Origin: Desulfosporosinus sp. Sb-LF
GTDB lineage: Bacteria > Bacillota > Desulfitobacteriia > Desulfitobacteriales > Desulfitobacteriaceae
NCBI RefSeq assembly: GCF_004766055.1
Contig: NZ_SPQR01000005.1
Location: forward strand, 285,829-349,828
DNA: 64,000 bases
Reading direction: 5' to 3'
The position numbers and the translations under genes are program-made. The stretch's first letter is position 1; every line of letters starts with the position of its first letter. Shown here in pieces: positions 33,149 through 42,365 of the stretch. The notes under the pieces were generated by a model. The model saw only the letters and a program-made list of their open reading frames with translations, searched no databases and was not told the origin of the DNA.

Positions 33149-33523
33149 TTATTTAACTTCGACGGTTGCACCGGCTTCAGTTAATTTAGCTTTCAAAGCT
33201 TCTGCATCGTCTTTGGAAACTTTCTCTTTGACTGCTTTAGGAGCATTGTCTACAAGATCTTTAGCTTCTTTCAGACCTAAGCCTGTTACTTCACGGACAA
33301 CTTTGATGACGTTGATTTTAGAAGCTCCGCAATTGGTGAGGATAACATCGAATTCTGTTTTTTCTTCTACTTCTTCAGCAGCAGCAGCACCACCAGCAGC
33401 TACAACAGCTACGGGAGCAGCAGCACTTACACCAAATTCTTCTTCAAAAGCTTTCACGAGTTCGGATAATTCGAGGACAGTTAAACCTTTAACGGATTCA
33501 AGAATTTCATTGACTTTAGACAT
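33149..33523 (-). CDS. rplL: 50S ribosomal protein L7/L12
   Basis: Stalk protein that recruits translational GTPases; four or six copies bind one L10. The 124 residues show the N-terminal dimer helix, the Ala/Val/Gly hinge ([18 protein letters not shown]) and the C-terminal GTPase-binding domain with [20 protein letters not shown] and [20 protein letters not shown] 33523 follows AGGAGG. 52 bases after rplJ. Confidence 0.98.
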   Translation of the reverse strand: MSKVNEILESVKGLTVLELSELVKAFEEEFGVSAAAPVAVVAAGGAAAAEEVEEKTEFDVILTNCGASKINVIKVVREVTGLGLKEAKDLVDNAPKAVKEKVSKDDAEALKAKLTEAGATVEVK

Positions 33524-33575
33524 TTTTATTTCCTCCTTAAATATAGAAGCTATTTGCTTTTAGTTGATCATTAAA

Positions 33576-34103
33576 TTATTGAGCCGCCTTGAGTTTACGC
33601 ACTTCTTCTAATGCATATCCCATTTTGCGGATCGGTCCTTGAAGAACATTGACCATTCCAACAAGTGGAGCCTGCATACCGCGCACGACCATAGTAAGTA
33701 GGACTTCGCGTGAAGGCAGATCCGCTAGAGCTTTAACACCCTCTGGACCAATAACTTTTCCTTCTAGGACTCCGGCTTTAATCTTGAATGTCTTAAGCTT
33801 ATTGACCTTCGCAAACTCCATCAAGATTTTTGCAGGAGCAACTGGATCAGCGCTGAAGGCCACTGCAGTCGGTCCTTCGAGGTATGAATCAAGACCTTCT
33901 ACCCCTAGTTCATTGGCAGCTCGGCGCACAAGGGTGTTTTTCAATACCTTGTACTCCACTCCAGCTTGACGCAATTGAGCACGCAGTTGAGTCACCTGAG
34001 CCACTGTTAAACCGCGATAGTCGGCTAAAACGATCCCCGAGGATTTTTGCATCTTTTCCTTGATTTCTGAGACAACCTGACTTTTTTCTTCGATATTGGG
34101 CAT
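33576..34103 (-). CDS. rplJ: 50S ribosomal protein L10
   Basis: Stalk base; the L10-L12 complex also represses its own operon through the leader. The 175 residues show [35 protein letters not shown] and the C-terminal L12-binding helix ending [16 protein letters not shown] 34103 follows AGGAGG. It is controlled by the attenuating leader at 34134-34259. Confidence 0.97.
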   Translation of the reverse strand: MPNIEEKSQVVSEIKEKMQKSSGIVLADYRGLTVAQVTQLRAQLRQAGVEYKVLKNTLVRRAANELGVEGLDSYLEGPTAVAFSADPVAPAKILMEFAKVNKLKTFKIKAGVLEGKVIGPEGVKALADLPSREVLLTMVVRGMQAPLVGMVNVLQGPIRKMGYALEEVRKLKAAQ

Positions 34104-34133
34104 TCTGTTTACCTCCTTCCTTCAGATAAATCC

Positions 34134-34259
34134 AGCAAAAAACCTCTGCATATGCAGAGGTTAAGAATGCCAAATTAGTATCTATCGGCGTATCTTCCAA
34201 CCTCGGCAGGGCATTAAGCCTTTCGGCTCCTGCTTTCTACAGTGGACATCATTCAATTC
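34134..34259 (-). ncRNA. L10 leader with attenuator terminator
   Basis: From the predicted start near 34259 the leader runs through paired elements and ends in a perfect 11-bp hairpin (34141-34162, AACCTCTGCAT and its complement) followed by six T on the minus strand. This is an intrinsic terminator inside the rplJL leader, the layout of the known Firmicute L10 leader, in which L10(L12) binding stops transcription. Confidence 0.8.
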
Positions 34260-34265
34260 TTAGTA

Positions 34266-34294
34266 AGTGTATCCCATTTAAGCGATACTGTCAA
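34266..34294 (-). promoter_or_regulatory. Sigma-A promoter of rplJ-rplL
   Basis: TTGACA (34294-34289), 17-base spacer, TACACT (34271-34266) between rplA and rplJ. Confidence 0.8.
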
Positions 34295-34310
34295 GAGTAT
34301 TAATTTCTAA

Positions 34311-35003
34311 TTAGAGGGCTTTCGCAGGGTTGATGCGTACGCCAGGACTCATAGTTGAGCACACTGTGACACTTCGCATGTACTGACCCTTTGCAGCAGC
34401 AGGCTTAGCCTTAAGCAAAGTCTCCGCTAACGCACGATAGTTCTCCAATAATTGATCTGCACTAAATGATGCCTTACCGATTGGTGCATGTATGATACCC
34501 GACTTCTCAGCACGGTACTCAATCTTACCAGCCTTGATTTCTTTGATCGCACGAGTAACATCAGGAGTAACCGTCCCAGTTTTCGGGTTCGGCATCAATC
34601 CCTTAGGTCCCAATACACGGCCCAACTTACCGACTAACCCCATCATATCTGGTGTGGCAACGACAACTTCAAAACCGAACCAGCCTTGCTCTATCTTTGC
34701 AATCATATCTTCTGCACCGACAAAGTCAGCGCCAGCTAGTTCTGCTTCTTTGGCCTTATCCCCTTTAGCAAAGACCAGGACCGAGCGAGTATTGCCCGTA
34801 CCATTCGGGAGCACAAGCGCGCCACGAATCTGTTGGTCCGCATGACGGGTGTCAATGCCTAATTTAAAAGCAACTTCTACAGTTTCATCAAACTTTGCTT
34901 TTGCGTTGGTTTTTACAATTGCCAATGCCTCTGTGGGCTCATATAGTGCGTTGCGATCAAACGATTTTACAATCTCTTGATACTTTTTACCGACCTTAGC
35001 CAT
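34311..35003 (-). CDS. rplA: 50S ribosomal protein L1
   Basis: L1-stalk protein that guides deacylated tRNA out of the E site. The 230 residues include [50 protein letters not shown] in conserved blocks, and the tail [18 protein letters not shown], where the usual TMGPG is TMSPG. ATG 35003 follows GGAGG. 50 bases after rplK. Confidence 0.97.
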   Translation of the reverse strand: MAKVGKKYQEIVKSFDRNALYEPTEALAIVKTNAKAKFDETVEVAFKLGIDTRHADQQIRGALVLPNGTGNTRSVLVFAKGDKAKEAELAGADFVGAEDMIAKIEQGWFGFEVVVATPDMMGLVGKLGRVLGPKGLMPNPKTGTVTPDVTRAIKEIKAGKIEYRAEKSGIIHAPIGKASFSADQLLENYRALAETLLKAKPAAAKGQYMRSVTVCSTMSPGVRINPAKAL

Positions 35004-35053
35004 TCTTTAACCTCCTTGTGGTAATGCGGGCTTTGCCCTCCCACAACTATTTT

Positions 35054-35482
35054 TTATCCTTCGACGATGTCGATGCCCATGCTCCGAGCTGTTCCTTCAA
35101 TCATTCGCATTGCCGCTTCGATACTCGCTGCATTCAGATCCTTCATCTTGATGTCCGCGATTTCGCGCACTTTCGATTTGGGGACACTGGCAACCTTTTT
35201 ACGATTTGGCTCTGCAGAACCCGAATTGATGTTGGCCATCTTTTTAAGAAGTACTGCAGCCGGTGGGGTTTTGGTAATAAAGGTGAAGGAGCGATCTTCA
35301 TAGACGGTAATCTCAACTGGAATAATAAGCCCCGCTTGGTCCTTGGTGCGCTCATTGTATTCTTTGCAGAAGGCCATAATATTAACCCCATGCTGACCAA
35401 GAGCTGGACCAACTGGAGGTGCCGGTGTAGCCTTTCCCGCGGTGATTGCTAACTTTACCAACCCAATTACTTTTTTTGCCAT
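35054..35482 (-). CDS. rplK: 50S ribosomal protein L11
   Basis: Base of the GTPase-associated centre and the thiostrepton/RelA region. The 142-residue product contains the Pro-rich N-terminal [20 protein letters not shown] and the rRNA-binding C-terminal domain. ATG 35482 follows GGAGGTG. It lies 36 bases after nusG. Confidence 0.97.
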   Translation of the reverse strand: MAKKVIGLVKLAITAGKATPAPPVGPALGQHGVNIMAFCKEYNERTKDQAGLIIPVEITVYEDRSFTFITKTPPAAVLLKKMANINSGSAEPNRKKVASVPKSKVREIADIKMKDLNAASIEAAMRMIEGTARSMGIDIVEG

Positions 35483-35518
35483 TGTTATTACACCTCCTTA
35501 TTAGGATAAACTTCAACT

Positions 35519-36046
35519 TTAATCGAGTTTTTGAACCTGTGAAAACTCCAATTCAACAGGGGTTTCTCTCCCAAACATAGATACCTCAACACGTAGTTTA
35601 CCTTTGTCTGCGAGAATCTCCCGAACCACTCCAACAAAGTCCTTAAACGGACCGGCAGTGACCTGGACACTCTGATCAATTTCAAAATCAACCCGAGTGT
35701 GAATCTCATCCAGCCCCATTTGTTGAAGAATCTTAACAACTTCACTGTCGAGTAACGGTATTGGTTTCGTTCCAGTGCCTACAAATCCTGTAACGCCTGG
35801 GGTGTTACGCACAACGTACCACGAATCATCAGTTAATTCCATTTCGACAAGTACGTAGCCCGGATACACCTTACGTTTAGTGATCTTCTGCTTCCCGTTC
35901 TTAAACTCAATCTCGTCTTCCATCGGAACAAGTACGCGGAAAATCTTTTCCTCCATGTTCATGGATTCGACTCGTTTTTCAAGATTCATTTTCACTTTGT
36001 TCTCATAGCCAGAATATGTGTGGATAACAAACCAGTCTTTTGCCAT
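35519..36046 (-). CDS. nusG: Transcription termination/antitermination factor NusG
   Basis: Binds RNA polymerase and modulates pausing and processivity. The 175 residues have the NGN domain (DWFVIHTYSGYENKVK; PGYVLVEMELTDDSWYVVRN) and a C-terminal KOW domain (GPFKDFVGVVREI). ATG 36046. It follows secE by 41 bases in the standard secE-nusG-rplK order. Confidence 0.97.
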   Translation of the reverse strand: MAKDWFVIHTYSGYENKVKMNLEKRVESMNMEEKIFRVLVPMEDEIEFKNGKQKITKRKVYPGYVLVEMELTDDSWYVVRNTPGVTGFVGTGTKPIPLLDSEVVKILQQMGLDEIHTRVDFEIDQSVQVTAGPFKDFVGVVREILADKGKLRVEVSMFGRETPVELEFSQVQKLD

Positions 36047-36087
36047 TTCTCATGGACCTCCTCAGGCACTGCCACAGAAACTATAGG

Positions 36088-36309
36088 TTAAGGCACTAAC
36101 TTGCTCAAGGCCGCACTTAAGCCGCTATCAACAACCCACATAAGTATAGATACAATCGCCACCGCAAAAAACACAACTCCTGTGTAGGTAAGCAACTGTC
36201 TACGGCTTGGCCAATGAACCTTCTTTAATTCGCTCAAAACCCCACGGAAATAATCCGCCGCTTTTTCTGCCTGTCGCTGAGTATTGGCCGGTTTTTTCAA
36301 CGCGCCCAT
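36088..36309 (-). CDS. secE: Preprotein translocase subunit SecE
   Basis: Clamps SecY in the membrane. The 73-residue short form has the amphipathic helix signature ELKKVHWPSRRQLLTYT followed by one membrane helix. Start ATG 36309 or the adjoining GTG 36312; the site GGAAG lies very close to both. It is between rpmG and nusG. Confidence 0.95.
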   Translation of the reverse strand: MGALKKPANTQRQAEKAADYFRGVLSELKKVHWPSRRQLLTYTGVVFFAVAIVSILMWVVDSGLSAALSKLVP

Positions 36310-36394
36310 CACTTCACTTCCTTAAACGACATCGATGCCATCGACACTGTGACAACGCTTCCTGGCGTACAGTCTAAACCATTACAAAAAAAAA

Positions 36395-36544
36395 TTACTT
36401 TGTTTCCTTATGGAGAGTATGGGTTTTGCAAAACTTGCAGAACTTCTGAGCTTCCAAGCGATCAGGATTGTTTTTCTTATTCTTGATCGTAGCATAGTTA
36501 CGGTGCTTGCAATCCGTACACGCTAAAATAATGCCAACACGCAT
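36395..36544 (-). CDS. rpmG: 50S ribosomal protein L33
   Basis: A 49-residue zinc-ribbon protein of the large subunit. The frame reads [20 protein letters not shown], then [20 protein letters not shown], with two CxxC pairs (C+ form). ATG 36544 follows GGGAGGTG with seven-base spacing. It begins the rpmG-secE-nusG transcript with its own promoter. Confidence 0.95.
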   Translation of the reverse strand: MRVGIILACTDCKHRNYATIKNKKNNPDRLEAQKFCKFCKTHTLHKETK

Positions 36545-36600
36545 TCACGAACACCTCCCGGGCAACGGTAGGACGCTGTATTTTATCCATTACTCATAAT

Positions 36601-36629
36601 ACTTTATCACAAGATATTTTCTCTGTCAA
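36601..36629 (-). promoter_or_regulatory. Sigma-A promoter of rpmG-secE-nusG
   Basis: TTGACA (36629-36624), 17 bases, TAAAGT (36606-36601) with TG before the -10 box. It lies after the tRNA terminator. Confidence 0.75.
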
Positions 36630-36639
36630 GAATAAAATC

Positions 36640-36668
36640 TTATAATAAAAAAGACAGCCATGCTGTCT
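36640..36668 (-). terminator. Terminator of the tRNA transcript
   Basis: Stem AGACAGC/GCTGTCT (36652-36668) with a 3-base loop, followed on the minus strand by TTTTTTATTAT. It ends the tRNA-Thr/tRNA-fMet transcript before rpmG. Confidence 0.85.
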
Positions 36669-36677
36669 GATATAACT

Positions 36678-36752
<75 letters not shown>

Positions 36753-36859
36753 GCGTCAAAATGATTTAGTTGCCCAAAATCTCTTTATGCACTATTACAA
36801 AATCAATATGCACTTTTTAGGCAGTGATTGAGATTTTCATCTACAATCTTAAGTTAAAA

Positions 36860-36935
36860 TGGAGCCGGCGATGGGACTCGAACCCGCAACCTGCTGATTA
36901 CAAATCAGCTGCTCTACCAATTGAGCTACGTCGGC
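36860..36935 (-). tRNA. tRNA-Thr (TGT)
   Basis: Anticodon TGT in loop TTTGTAA, encoded CCA, normal D, anticodon and variable regions. Two helix positions are not Watson-Crick: A5-C68 in the acceptor stem (GCCGACG with CGCCGGC) and C50-A64 in the T stem (GCGGG with CCCAT). Both would be repaired by a single A to G change. Confidence 0.92.
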
Positions 36936-36997
36936 ATCATATCCGTACCTCGATTGTAACTTGCCTTTAAAGACTCGTTACTGCCGGGCACTTATGT

Positions 36998-37026
36998 AGT
37001 CTACCATTTCTTCTTTTGAAATGCAA
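36998..37026 (-). promoter_or_regulatory. Sigma-A promoter of the tRNA pair
   Basis: TTGCAT (37026-37021), 17 bases, TAGACT (37003-36998), 60-65 bases before tRNA-Thr. Confidence 0.65.
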
Positions 37027-37055
37027 GTTTTTTATCTATGAATTTCCATGTAAAA

Positions 37056-37706
37056 TTATCCATCTCTCCGTTCCAGGTAACGCTCAAGCTTCCTTTTCAC
37101 CCTCTGCAACGCATTATCAATCGATTTTACATGTCTCCTCAAGTCAACTGCAATCTCTTGATAGGACTTACCTTCCAAGTAAGACATCAGTACTTTCCAC
37201 TCCAAGGAACTGAGGATTTCGCCCATTTTTTCTTCAATGTCGTCAAATTCTTCTCGACTAATAATAAGTTCTTCGGGGTCGGTTATTCGGGTCCCTGAAA
37301 TAACATCGAGCAACGTTCGATCAGAATCTTCATCATAGATGGGCTTATTAAGAGAAACATACGAGTTAAGCGGAATATGTTTCTGGCGGGTCGCCGTTTT
37401 GATCGCCGTAATAATCTGGCGCGTAATACATAATTCTGCAAAAGCTCGAAAGGAAGAGAGTTTGTCTCCGCGAAAATCCCGAATTGCCTTGTAGAGCCCG
37501 ATCATACCCTCTTGAATAATATCTTCACGATCTGCTCCAATAAGAAAGTAAGAACGTGCTTTGGCCCTAACGAAGTTCTTATATTTGTTAATCAAGTATT
37601 CTAGTGCAGCAGCGTCGCCTTCCTTGGCAAGCTCAACCACCTCTTCATCTACAATTATGTCGATGATTTCGCACTCTGGTAGTTCTGGTTGGGCTTGAAG
37701 AGTCAA
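37056..37706 (-). CDS. sigH: RNA polymerase sigma-H factor, early sporulation
   Basis: Sigma-70 family factor that directs stationary-phase and early sporulation genes. The protein has region 2 (ALEYLINKYKNFVRAKAR, DIIQEGMIGLYKAIRDF, FRAFAELCITRQIITAIK) and region 4 (YLEGKSYQEIAVDLRRHVKS with a recognition helix). The frame opens at TTG 37745, but AGGGGGG lies six bases before TTG 37706, giving 216 residues, close to Bacillus SigH. It lies between rlmB and the tRNA/rpmG region, as in Bacillus, but without a yacP homologue. Confidence 0.93.
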   Translation of the reverse strand: MTLQAQPELPECEIIDIIVDEEVVELAKEGDAAALEYLINKYKNFVRAKARSYFLIGADREDIIQEGMIGLYKAIRDFRGDKLSSFRAFAELCITRQIITAIKTATRQKHIPLNSYVSLNKPIYDEDSDRTLLDVISGTRITDPEELIISREEFDDIEEKMGEILSSLEWKVLMSYLEGKSYQEIAVDLRRHVKSIDNALQRVKRKLERYLERRDG

Positions 37707-37845
37707 GTTGATCCCCCCTACAATGTCGTCATGAAGAAGACGCAATCTCGCCTAGCCCTTGTCCACGAGAACATTCTCATTATACTCGACCCTAAAGAAA
37801 AGCGTCAAGGCGAAGTTTTGGTTGTTCTGTCGCTATTCGCAAAGT

Positions 37846-37975
37846 TCGAAGCTCGAAGTACTAGGCACAAGGTTCGAAGTTGTACGAAAGCTAAGCTTTT
37901 GGAAATTATAAAATACGAGTTTTAAGGCTCAAGGTCTTAATCGTGCTTCGTGCCTCGCACCTCGCACCTCGTACT
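37846..37975. repeat. Degenerate GTTCGAAG/CGAGGTGC repeat region
   Basis: The sigH-rlmB gap and the 3' end of rlmB consist of short imperfect repeats: GTTCGAAG, CTCGAAG and then CGCACCT/CGTGCCT units. A similar stretch lies at 22378-22412 between tuf and fusA. The last codons of rlmB are written in this repeat. Confidence 0.55.
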
Positions 37976-38716
37976 TGTTCTCTGCCTAAGAACTTCGTAA
38001 AGCATCACAGACCCTGCAACGCTGGCGTTTAACGAACTGACCTTGCCCCTCATCGGTAAGCTTACTATTTCATCACAAGTTTCTCTGAGTAACCGACTTA
38101 TCCCCTTTCCTTCGCTGCCAATGACAATGACTCTTGGGCCAGTGAGATCTGCTTGAAAGGCTTCCTTTCCGCCCGCTTCAGCTCCGGACACCCAACAACC
38201 CTTTTTTTTCAGTTCTTGTAATGTTTGGACTAAATTGCCTACACGTGCCACTGCTACATGTTCAACAGCCCCAGCGGATGTTTTGGCGACAGTGCCCGTT
38301 AAGGTAACACTACGCCGTTTCGGAATAATGACCCCATGAGCCCCAACAGCGTCCACAGTCCTCAGTAATGCCCCCAGATTATGGGGGTCTTCGATCTCGT
38401 CGAGCATCAAGATAAATGGATCCTCTTGCCGTTCCTCTGCTACGGCAAGAATGTCCTCTAGACTGGCATACTCCCTCGCGGCAACATAAGCAAGCATCCC
38501 TTGGTGCCGCTCTCGATTCGTCAACCGATCGAGGGTCTGACGATCCACGAATTGATAAGGAATACTCCGTTCATGCAACATTGAGAGAATATCCTGGTTC
38601 CGCCCACTACTCGGTCCTTCCTGTAGAAAAAGGACTTTATTCACTGGCTTTCCGCTTTTCAGAAGTTCTAAAACGGGATTCTTCCCGTAAACCATTTCAT
38701 CGTTCATAGAGTTCAC
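37937..38716 (-). CDS. rlmB: 23S rRNA (guanosine-2'-O-)-methyltransferase RlmB-like (SpoU/TrmH family)
   Basis: SPOUT-class 2'-O-methyltransferase with an N-terminal substrate-binding domain (MVYGKNPVLELL) and a knotted C-terminal domain: LDEIEDPHNLGALLRTVDA (motif 1, catalytic Arg), VIGSEGKGIS (motif 2) and SLNASVAGSVMLYE (motif 3). The last dozen residues (STRCEVRGTKHD) lie in an intergenic repeat and look like an acquired tail. GTG 38716 overlaps the thyX stop by four bases. Confidence 0.9.
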   Translation of the reverse strand: MNSMNDEMVYGKNPVLELLKSGKPVNKVLFLQEGPSSGRNQDILSMLHERSIPYQFVDRQTLDRLTNRERHQGMLAYVAAREYASLEDILAVAEERQEDPFILMLDEIEDPHNLGALLRTVDAVGAHGVIIPKRRSVTLTGTVAKTSAGAVEHVAVARVGNLVQTLQELKKKGCWVSGAEAGGKEAFQADLTGPRVIVIGSEGKGISRLLRETCDEIVSLPMRGKVSSLNASVAGSVMLYEVLRQRTSTRCEVRGTKHD

Positions 38717-39393
38717 GTCTTCTTTCCTTCAAGGGTTTTTAATCTTCCACAACTATAAGTACCTTGGTGACAGACACCCTGTGTCATACAGGTCGGCCCT
38801 GATCCGCTAAAAAGATTAGGTGCTACACCCCTTACCAACTCCAACATCTTTTCCGCCAAGATCCGGATCTCCCATTGAGCCCTCAAACAGGTCCGATGTT
38901 CAAAAAAATTTAACAAAGATCGAGCATTAAACGTTGCCATTAATGAAGTTGTGCAGGCATTCGGTAGGACATAACGGGCATCCTCAGCAGGTACACAGTT
39001 CAATAGCTCCTGATAGTCCTCCTGTAGACGAGCCATAACCGCTTCAAAACGTTCTAAAGCCAGAGGATCTTTCATCACACTTAGAGGAGTGACGTACTCA
39101 AACCCTTTTTCTTTGACATAGCGTTGTGAGCGCTGAGAATAACTCGCTATTCTATGACGCACGAGCTGATGGGATAAAGCCCTTGAGACCCCATCGATGG
39201 AAAACTGAAAGCTCACATGCTCGAAAGGAGAAAGATGGCCCATCGCACGCAATTTGCAGACAAAGCTCGCCACCGTTTCATCCTCTAACCGTTCCAAGAG
39301 ATCGGTTACCGGGTCTGCTGAATAGCACAAGCGGGCAGCTGCTGCTACTACTTTTTCAGGATCAGGTGTGTGCTGAATAAGACCCACTCGCAT
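38713..39393 (-). CDS. thyX: FAD-dependent thymidylate synthase ThyX
   Basis: Makes dTMP from dUMP with methylene-THF and reduced FAD, independent of ThyA. The ThyX motif RHRxxSxxxxSxR is present at residues 79-91 (RHRIASYSQRSQR). 226 residues. ATG 39393 has GGGGGAG seven bases upstream, and the gene overlaps mrnC by 32 bases and rlmB by four. It is inserted between mrnC and rlmB, which are neighbours in Bacillus. Confidence 0.95.
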   Translation of the reverse strand: MRVGLIQHTPDPEKVVAAAARLCYSADPVTDLLERLEDETVASFVCKLRAMGHLSPFEHVSFQFSIDGVSRALSHQLVRHRIASYSQRSQRYVKEKGFEYVTPLSVMKDPLALERFEAVMARLQEDYQELLNCVPAEDARYVLPNACTTSLMATFNARSLLNFFEHRTCLRAQWEIRILAEKMLELVRGVAPNLFSGSGPTCMTQGVCHQGTYSCGRLKTLEGKKT

Positions 39394-39823
39394 TATTTAT
39401 CTCCCCCTTCTCCTTCAGTTGCTCCGTATCCGCCTGGTTTATCGGTCCTACTTGTAGCATGCCGTCAACTTTATTGAACGCCCATTGCATGCGTTCTTTT
39501 TGTCCATTTAAGTGCCAATATCCCACTAAGCTTTCAAACGCTGTGGCATGACGGTAGGTCACGACATCGACATTCTTAGGATGCCCGCCTTTAGCATTTC
39601 GTCCGCGCAGCACGACACTGTGTTCAACTTCGTCGAGTTCTGGCAAAAGGACGTGTAAGATCTGAGCTTGAGTACTAGCACGAACATAACTTATGGCTTG
39701 TTTATGAAGTTCCTTGACCTTTTCATGCCCCATCTCTAGCAAATGTGTCCGAACCCAAAGTTCATAGACTCCATCCCCCAAATAAGCTAAGGCTAAGGCA
39801 TTCATTTCCTGCCAATTTCGCAT
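39362..39823 (-). CDS. mrnC: Mini-ribonuclease 3
   Basis: RNase III-like nuclease without a dsRBD that matures 23S rRNA. The signature ALAYLGDGVYELWVR near the N terminus contains the catalytic acidic residues; RGRNAKGGHPKNVDVVTYRHATAFESLVGYWHL is the second conserved area, read in blocks. ATG 39823, behind AAAGGTGA, gives 153 residues. Downstream of cysS as in Bacillus. Confidence 0.93.
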   Translation of the reverse strand: MRNWQEMNALALAYLGDGVYELWVRTHLLEMGHEKVKELHKQAISYVRASTQAQILHVLLPELDEVEHSVVLRGRNAKGGHPKNVDVVTYRHATAFESLVGYWHLNGQKERMQWAFNKVDGMLQVGPINQADTEQLKEKGEINNASGSYSAHT

Positions 39824-39838
39824 AAAGTCACCTTTCAA

Positions 39839-41272
39839 TTACTTTTTAATTTGCCATCTCGCGCCTTGCGGGGTATCTTCGATGATGATCCCAGTATCTT
39901 TAAACGCATCCCGAATAAAATCTGACATTTCCCAGTCTTTCTTCAATCGGGACCGAGCACGAATCTGTAAAACGACCTCCATTACCTGCGCAAGAATCTC
40001 ATCCTGTTCGACAGAGACTTGAGCTGGATGAAGCAAGTCAAACCCGAGCACCCCTCCAAGTTCCACCAACGTTTTTTGGGCTTCTGCCAACCCTTCTGAA
40101 TAGGCCGGATTTTCCTGAACATACCCATTCATCGTTTTGGCTAATTCAAAGAGCGATGCATAGGCTAGTGCTGAATTGAAATCATCATCCATAGCCTTTT
40201 CAAACGCTTCACGTGCTTCTTTTGCAGCCTTAACTAATCCCGCTTCAATCCGCTCGTTTTTTGAGGAACCTTTTCTATCCATAGCCTGCTGGGCTAAACG
40301 GATACTGGTTTGTAACCGTTCCAATCCTTTTTGAGCCATGACCAGATTTTGCTCATTGAAATCCAATGGGCTACGATAATGAGTTCCTAGTAAGTAAAAG
40401 CGAATCACTTCACCAGGAGAATTCTCGAGTAACTCTCGGATTGTAAAGAAATTGCCCAAGGACTTCGACATCTTTTCTTGATTAATCGTAAGAAATGCAT
40501 TGTGCATCCAATACCGAGCAAACATCTCCCCCTTTAAATACCCTTCCGTTTGGGCTATTTCATTTTCATGATGGGGGAACACAAGATCTCCACCCCCACC
40601 GTGAATATCAAATCCTGCGCCTAGATATTTCAACGACATGGCTGTGCACTCAATGTGCCAACCTGGACGTCCTAAGCCCCACGGACTTTCCCAGGCTGGT
40701 TCACCGGGCTTTGCCTTTTTCCACAAAGCAAAATCCATGGGAAAATGCTTACGTTCGTCCACCTCTACCCTTGCACCAGCCTTCATATCGTCTAAGGTTC
40801 TGCCAGATAGCTTCCCATAGTTAGGAAAGTGATCCACCGCAAAGTAAACATCTCCATCCACTTCGTACCCTAATCCCGAATTTATAAGCCCCTCAATAAT
40901 CTCGATCATTTCAGAAATATGCTCTGTAGCCTTTGGGTGTATAGTCGCAGGAAGGAGGTTTAGGGCTTTAGCGTCTTTGAAATATTCCTCGATATATTTT
41001 TGTCCTAAAGCTAGGGGGTCCATCCCTTCTGTTTGCCCTCGTTGAATGATTTTATCATCAACATCGGTGAAATTTTGTACATACCGAACATCGTACCCTT
41101 TGTACATGAAGTAGCGTCTAATCATATCAAACACGACAAACATCCGGGCATTACCCGCATGAAAATAGTTATAGGTCGTTGGACCGCACACGTACATCGC
41201 AACTTTCCCGTTCTCCCTTGGGTGGAACTCCTCTTTTTGACGTGTCATGGTGTTGTATAATTTCAAAGACAT
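39839..41272 (-). CDS. cysS: Cysteinyl-tRNA synthetase
   Basis: Class I synthetase charging tRNA-Cys. Features are the zinc-binding [15 protein letters not shown] start (HIGH-like HAGN), [21 protein letters not shown] and the KMSKSLGN loop. The frame opens at ATG 41290, but AGGAGA precedes ATG 41272, giving 477 residues. Its first 104 bases overlap the 3' end of cysE in another frame, so it is cotranscribed and probably coupled. Confidence 0.95.
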   Translation of the reverse strand: MSLKLYNTMTRQKEEFHPRENGKVAMYVCGPTTYNYFHAGNARMFVVFDMIRRYFMYKGYDVRYVQNFTDVDDKIIQRGQTEGMDPLALGQKYIEEYFKDAKALNLLPATIHPKATEHISEMIEIIEGLINSGLGYEVDGDVYFAVDHFPNYGKLSGRTLDDMKAGARVEVDERKHFPMDFALWKKAKPGEPAWESPWGLGRPGWHIECTAMSLKYLGAGFDIHGGGGDLVFPHHENEIAQTEGYLKGEMFARYWMHNAFLTINQEKMSKSLGNFFTIRELLENSPGEVIRFYLLGTHYRSPLDFNEQNLVMAQKGLERLQTSIRLAQQAMDRKGSSKNERIEAGLVKAAKEAREAFEKAMDDDFNSALAYASLFELAKTMNGYVQENPAYSEGLAEAQKTLVELGGVLGFDLLHPAQVSVEQDEILAQVMEVVLQIRARSRLKKDWEMSDFIRDAFKDTGIIIEDTPQGARWQIKK

Positions 41273-41915
41273 TGTATCGACTCTCCTCATCGTTTAGACG
41301 TTCTTCCAAATATTCCACGCGCTGCATTAAACACTTGAGCATTTCATTCACTGGATCTGGAAGTTCATCATGCCTTAAATCAGGGTCCTTGATCGGAACA
41401 CCGTTATGAAGAACAATCCGACCCGGGATTCCTACTACCGTTGTGTCGCTGGGGACAACTTTATTGACAACAGACCCTGCTCCTATTTTTACATTATCCC
41501 CAACTTTGAAGGAACCTAAAACTTTAGCGCCCGCCCCAATCACCACGTTATTTCCGATCGTCGGGTGCCTCTTGCCTTTCTCTTTGCCCGTTCCGCCTAA
41601 CGTAACCCCCTGATATAACGTTACATTATCACCGACCTCCGCTGTTTCGCCAATGACTACACCACTACCATGATCAATAAAGAAACCTTGCCCGATCTTA
41701 GCGCCCGGGTGGATTTCAATCCCAGTGAGAAATCGAGAGAGCTGAGAGATCATACGCGGCAAGAGTACTAATTTATGTTGATACAGCCAATGGGCCATTC
41801 GATGAAAAATCACAGCATGAAAACCAGCGTAACAAAATATGACCTCCCAGATACTTTTTGCTGCAGGATCTCGTTCAAAAATTACGCGAATATCTCGACT
41901 GACCTGTCGAAACAT
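41169..41915 (-). CDS. cysE: Serine O-acetyltransferase
   Basis: First step of cysteine synthesis (serine plus acetyl-CoA to O-acetylserine). The N-terminal helical SATase domain ([20 protein letters not shown]) is followed by left-handed beta-helix hexapeptides including [21 protein letters not shown], seen at residues 80-100, and catalytic His/Asp. 248 residues from ATG 41915; the last 35 lie over the cysS start and include a charged, non-family tail. Controlled by a cysteine T-box. Confidence 0.95.
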   Translation of the reverse strand: MFRQVSRDIRVIFERDPAAKSIWEVIFCYAGFHAVIFHRMAHWLYQHKLVLLPRMISQLSRFLTGIEIHPGAKIGQGFFIDHGSGVVIGETAEVGDNVTLYQGVTLGGTGKEKGKRHPTIGNNVVIGAGAKVLGSFKVGDNVKIGAGSVVNKVVPSDTTVVGIPGRIVLHNGVPIKDPDLRHDELPDPVNEMLKCLMQRVEYLEERLNDEESRYNVFEIIQHHDTSKRGVPPKGERESCDVRVRSNDL

Positions 41916-41966
41916 CTTACCTTCACCCTTTCTCTTTAGAATTGCCCAGAAATCCACAAAATGAAC

Positions 41967-42232
41967 GCAAAAAAGCGGAACTCTTCGTCCAGAGACGAAA
42001 GGTTCCGCGGTCCCACTCTGATTGAACGGACATGCCGTTCCAACTTGTAACTTTAACGCAGTCATTACGGATGGACATACTCTAATATTTCTGCCCATCA
42101 ACTCAGAGACGCACTTCCAAAGGTTCCTTGCCAATGGCTTTCACTACCCCATCTTCGCTCGTCGCAATTCCTCTTTGTACTCTTTCTCATCATCGTCAAA
42201 ATGTCTATTTTATTGTTTACATTCACTTACCA
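41967..42232 (-). ncRNA. Cysteine T-box riboswitch upstream of cysE-cysS
   Basis: The minus-strand leader has the T-box sequence AGAGTGGGACCGCGG (42019-42005) overlapping a terminator stem GCGGAAC/GTTCCGC (42008-42002 with 41981-41975) followed by TTTTTT. Upstream, stem I contains the GGGGTAGTGAAAGCC distal part and the specifier region GGAAGTGCGTCTCTGAG, with TGC (Cys) at 42113-42111. Uncharged tRNA-Cys should promote antitermination and raise cysE and cysS expression. Confidence 0.88.
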
Positions 42233-42305
42233 AATTCCGCTAACGTGCTCTCTTTGCAATAGTTGTTTCTGCAGTAAAGTCCAAAAACGAGTGCAATTTG
42301 TCCTT

Positions 42306-42345
42306 ATTATAGGGTAATTATAGGGTAGTCTCCAACCTCTGTCAA
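42306..42345 (-). promoter_or_regulatory. Consensus sigma-A promoter of the cysE T-box transcript
   Basis: TTGACA (42345-42340), 17 bases, TATAAT (42322-42317). A second CCCTATAAT copy lies 11 bases downstream (42311-42306), probably within the early transcribed region. Confidence 0.85.
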
Positions 42346-42365
42346 TCCAAAATAGGTCTGCTAGC

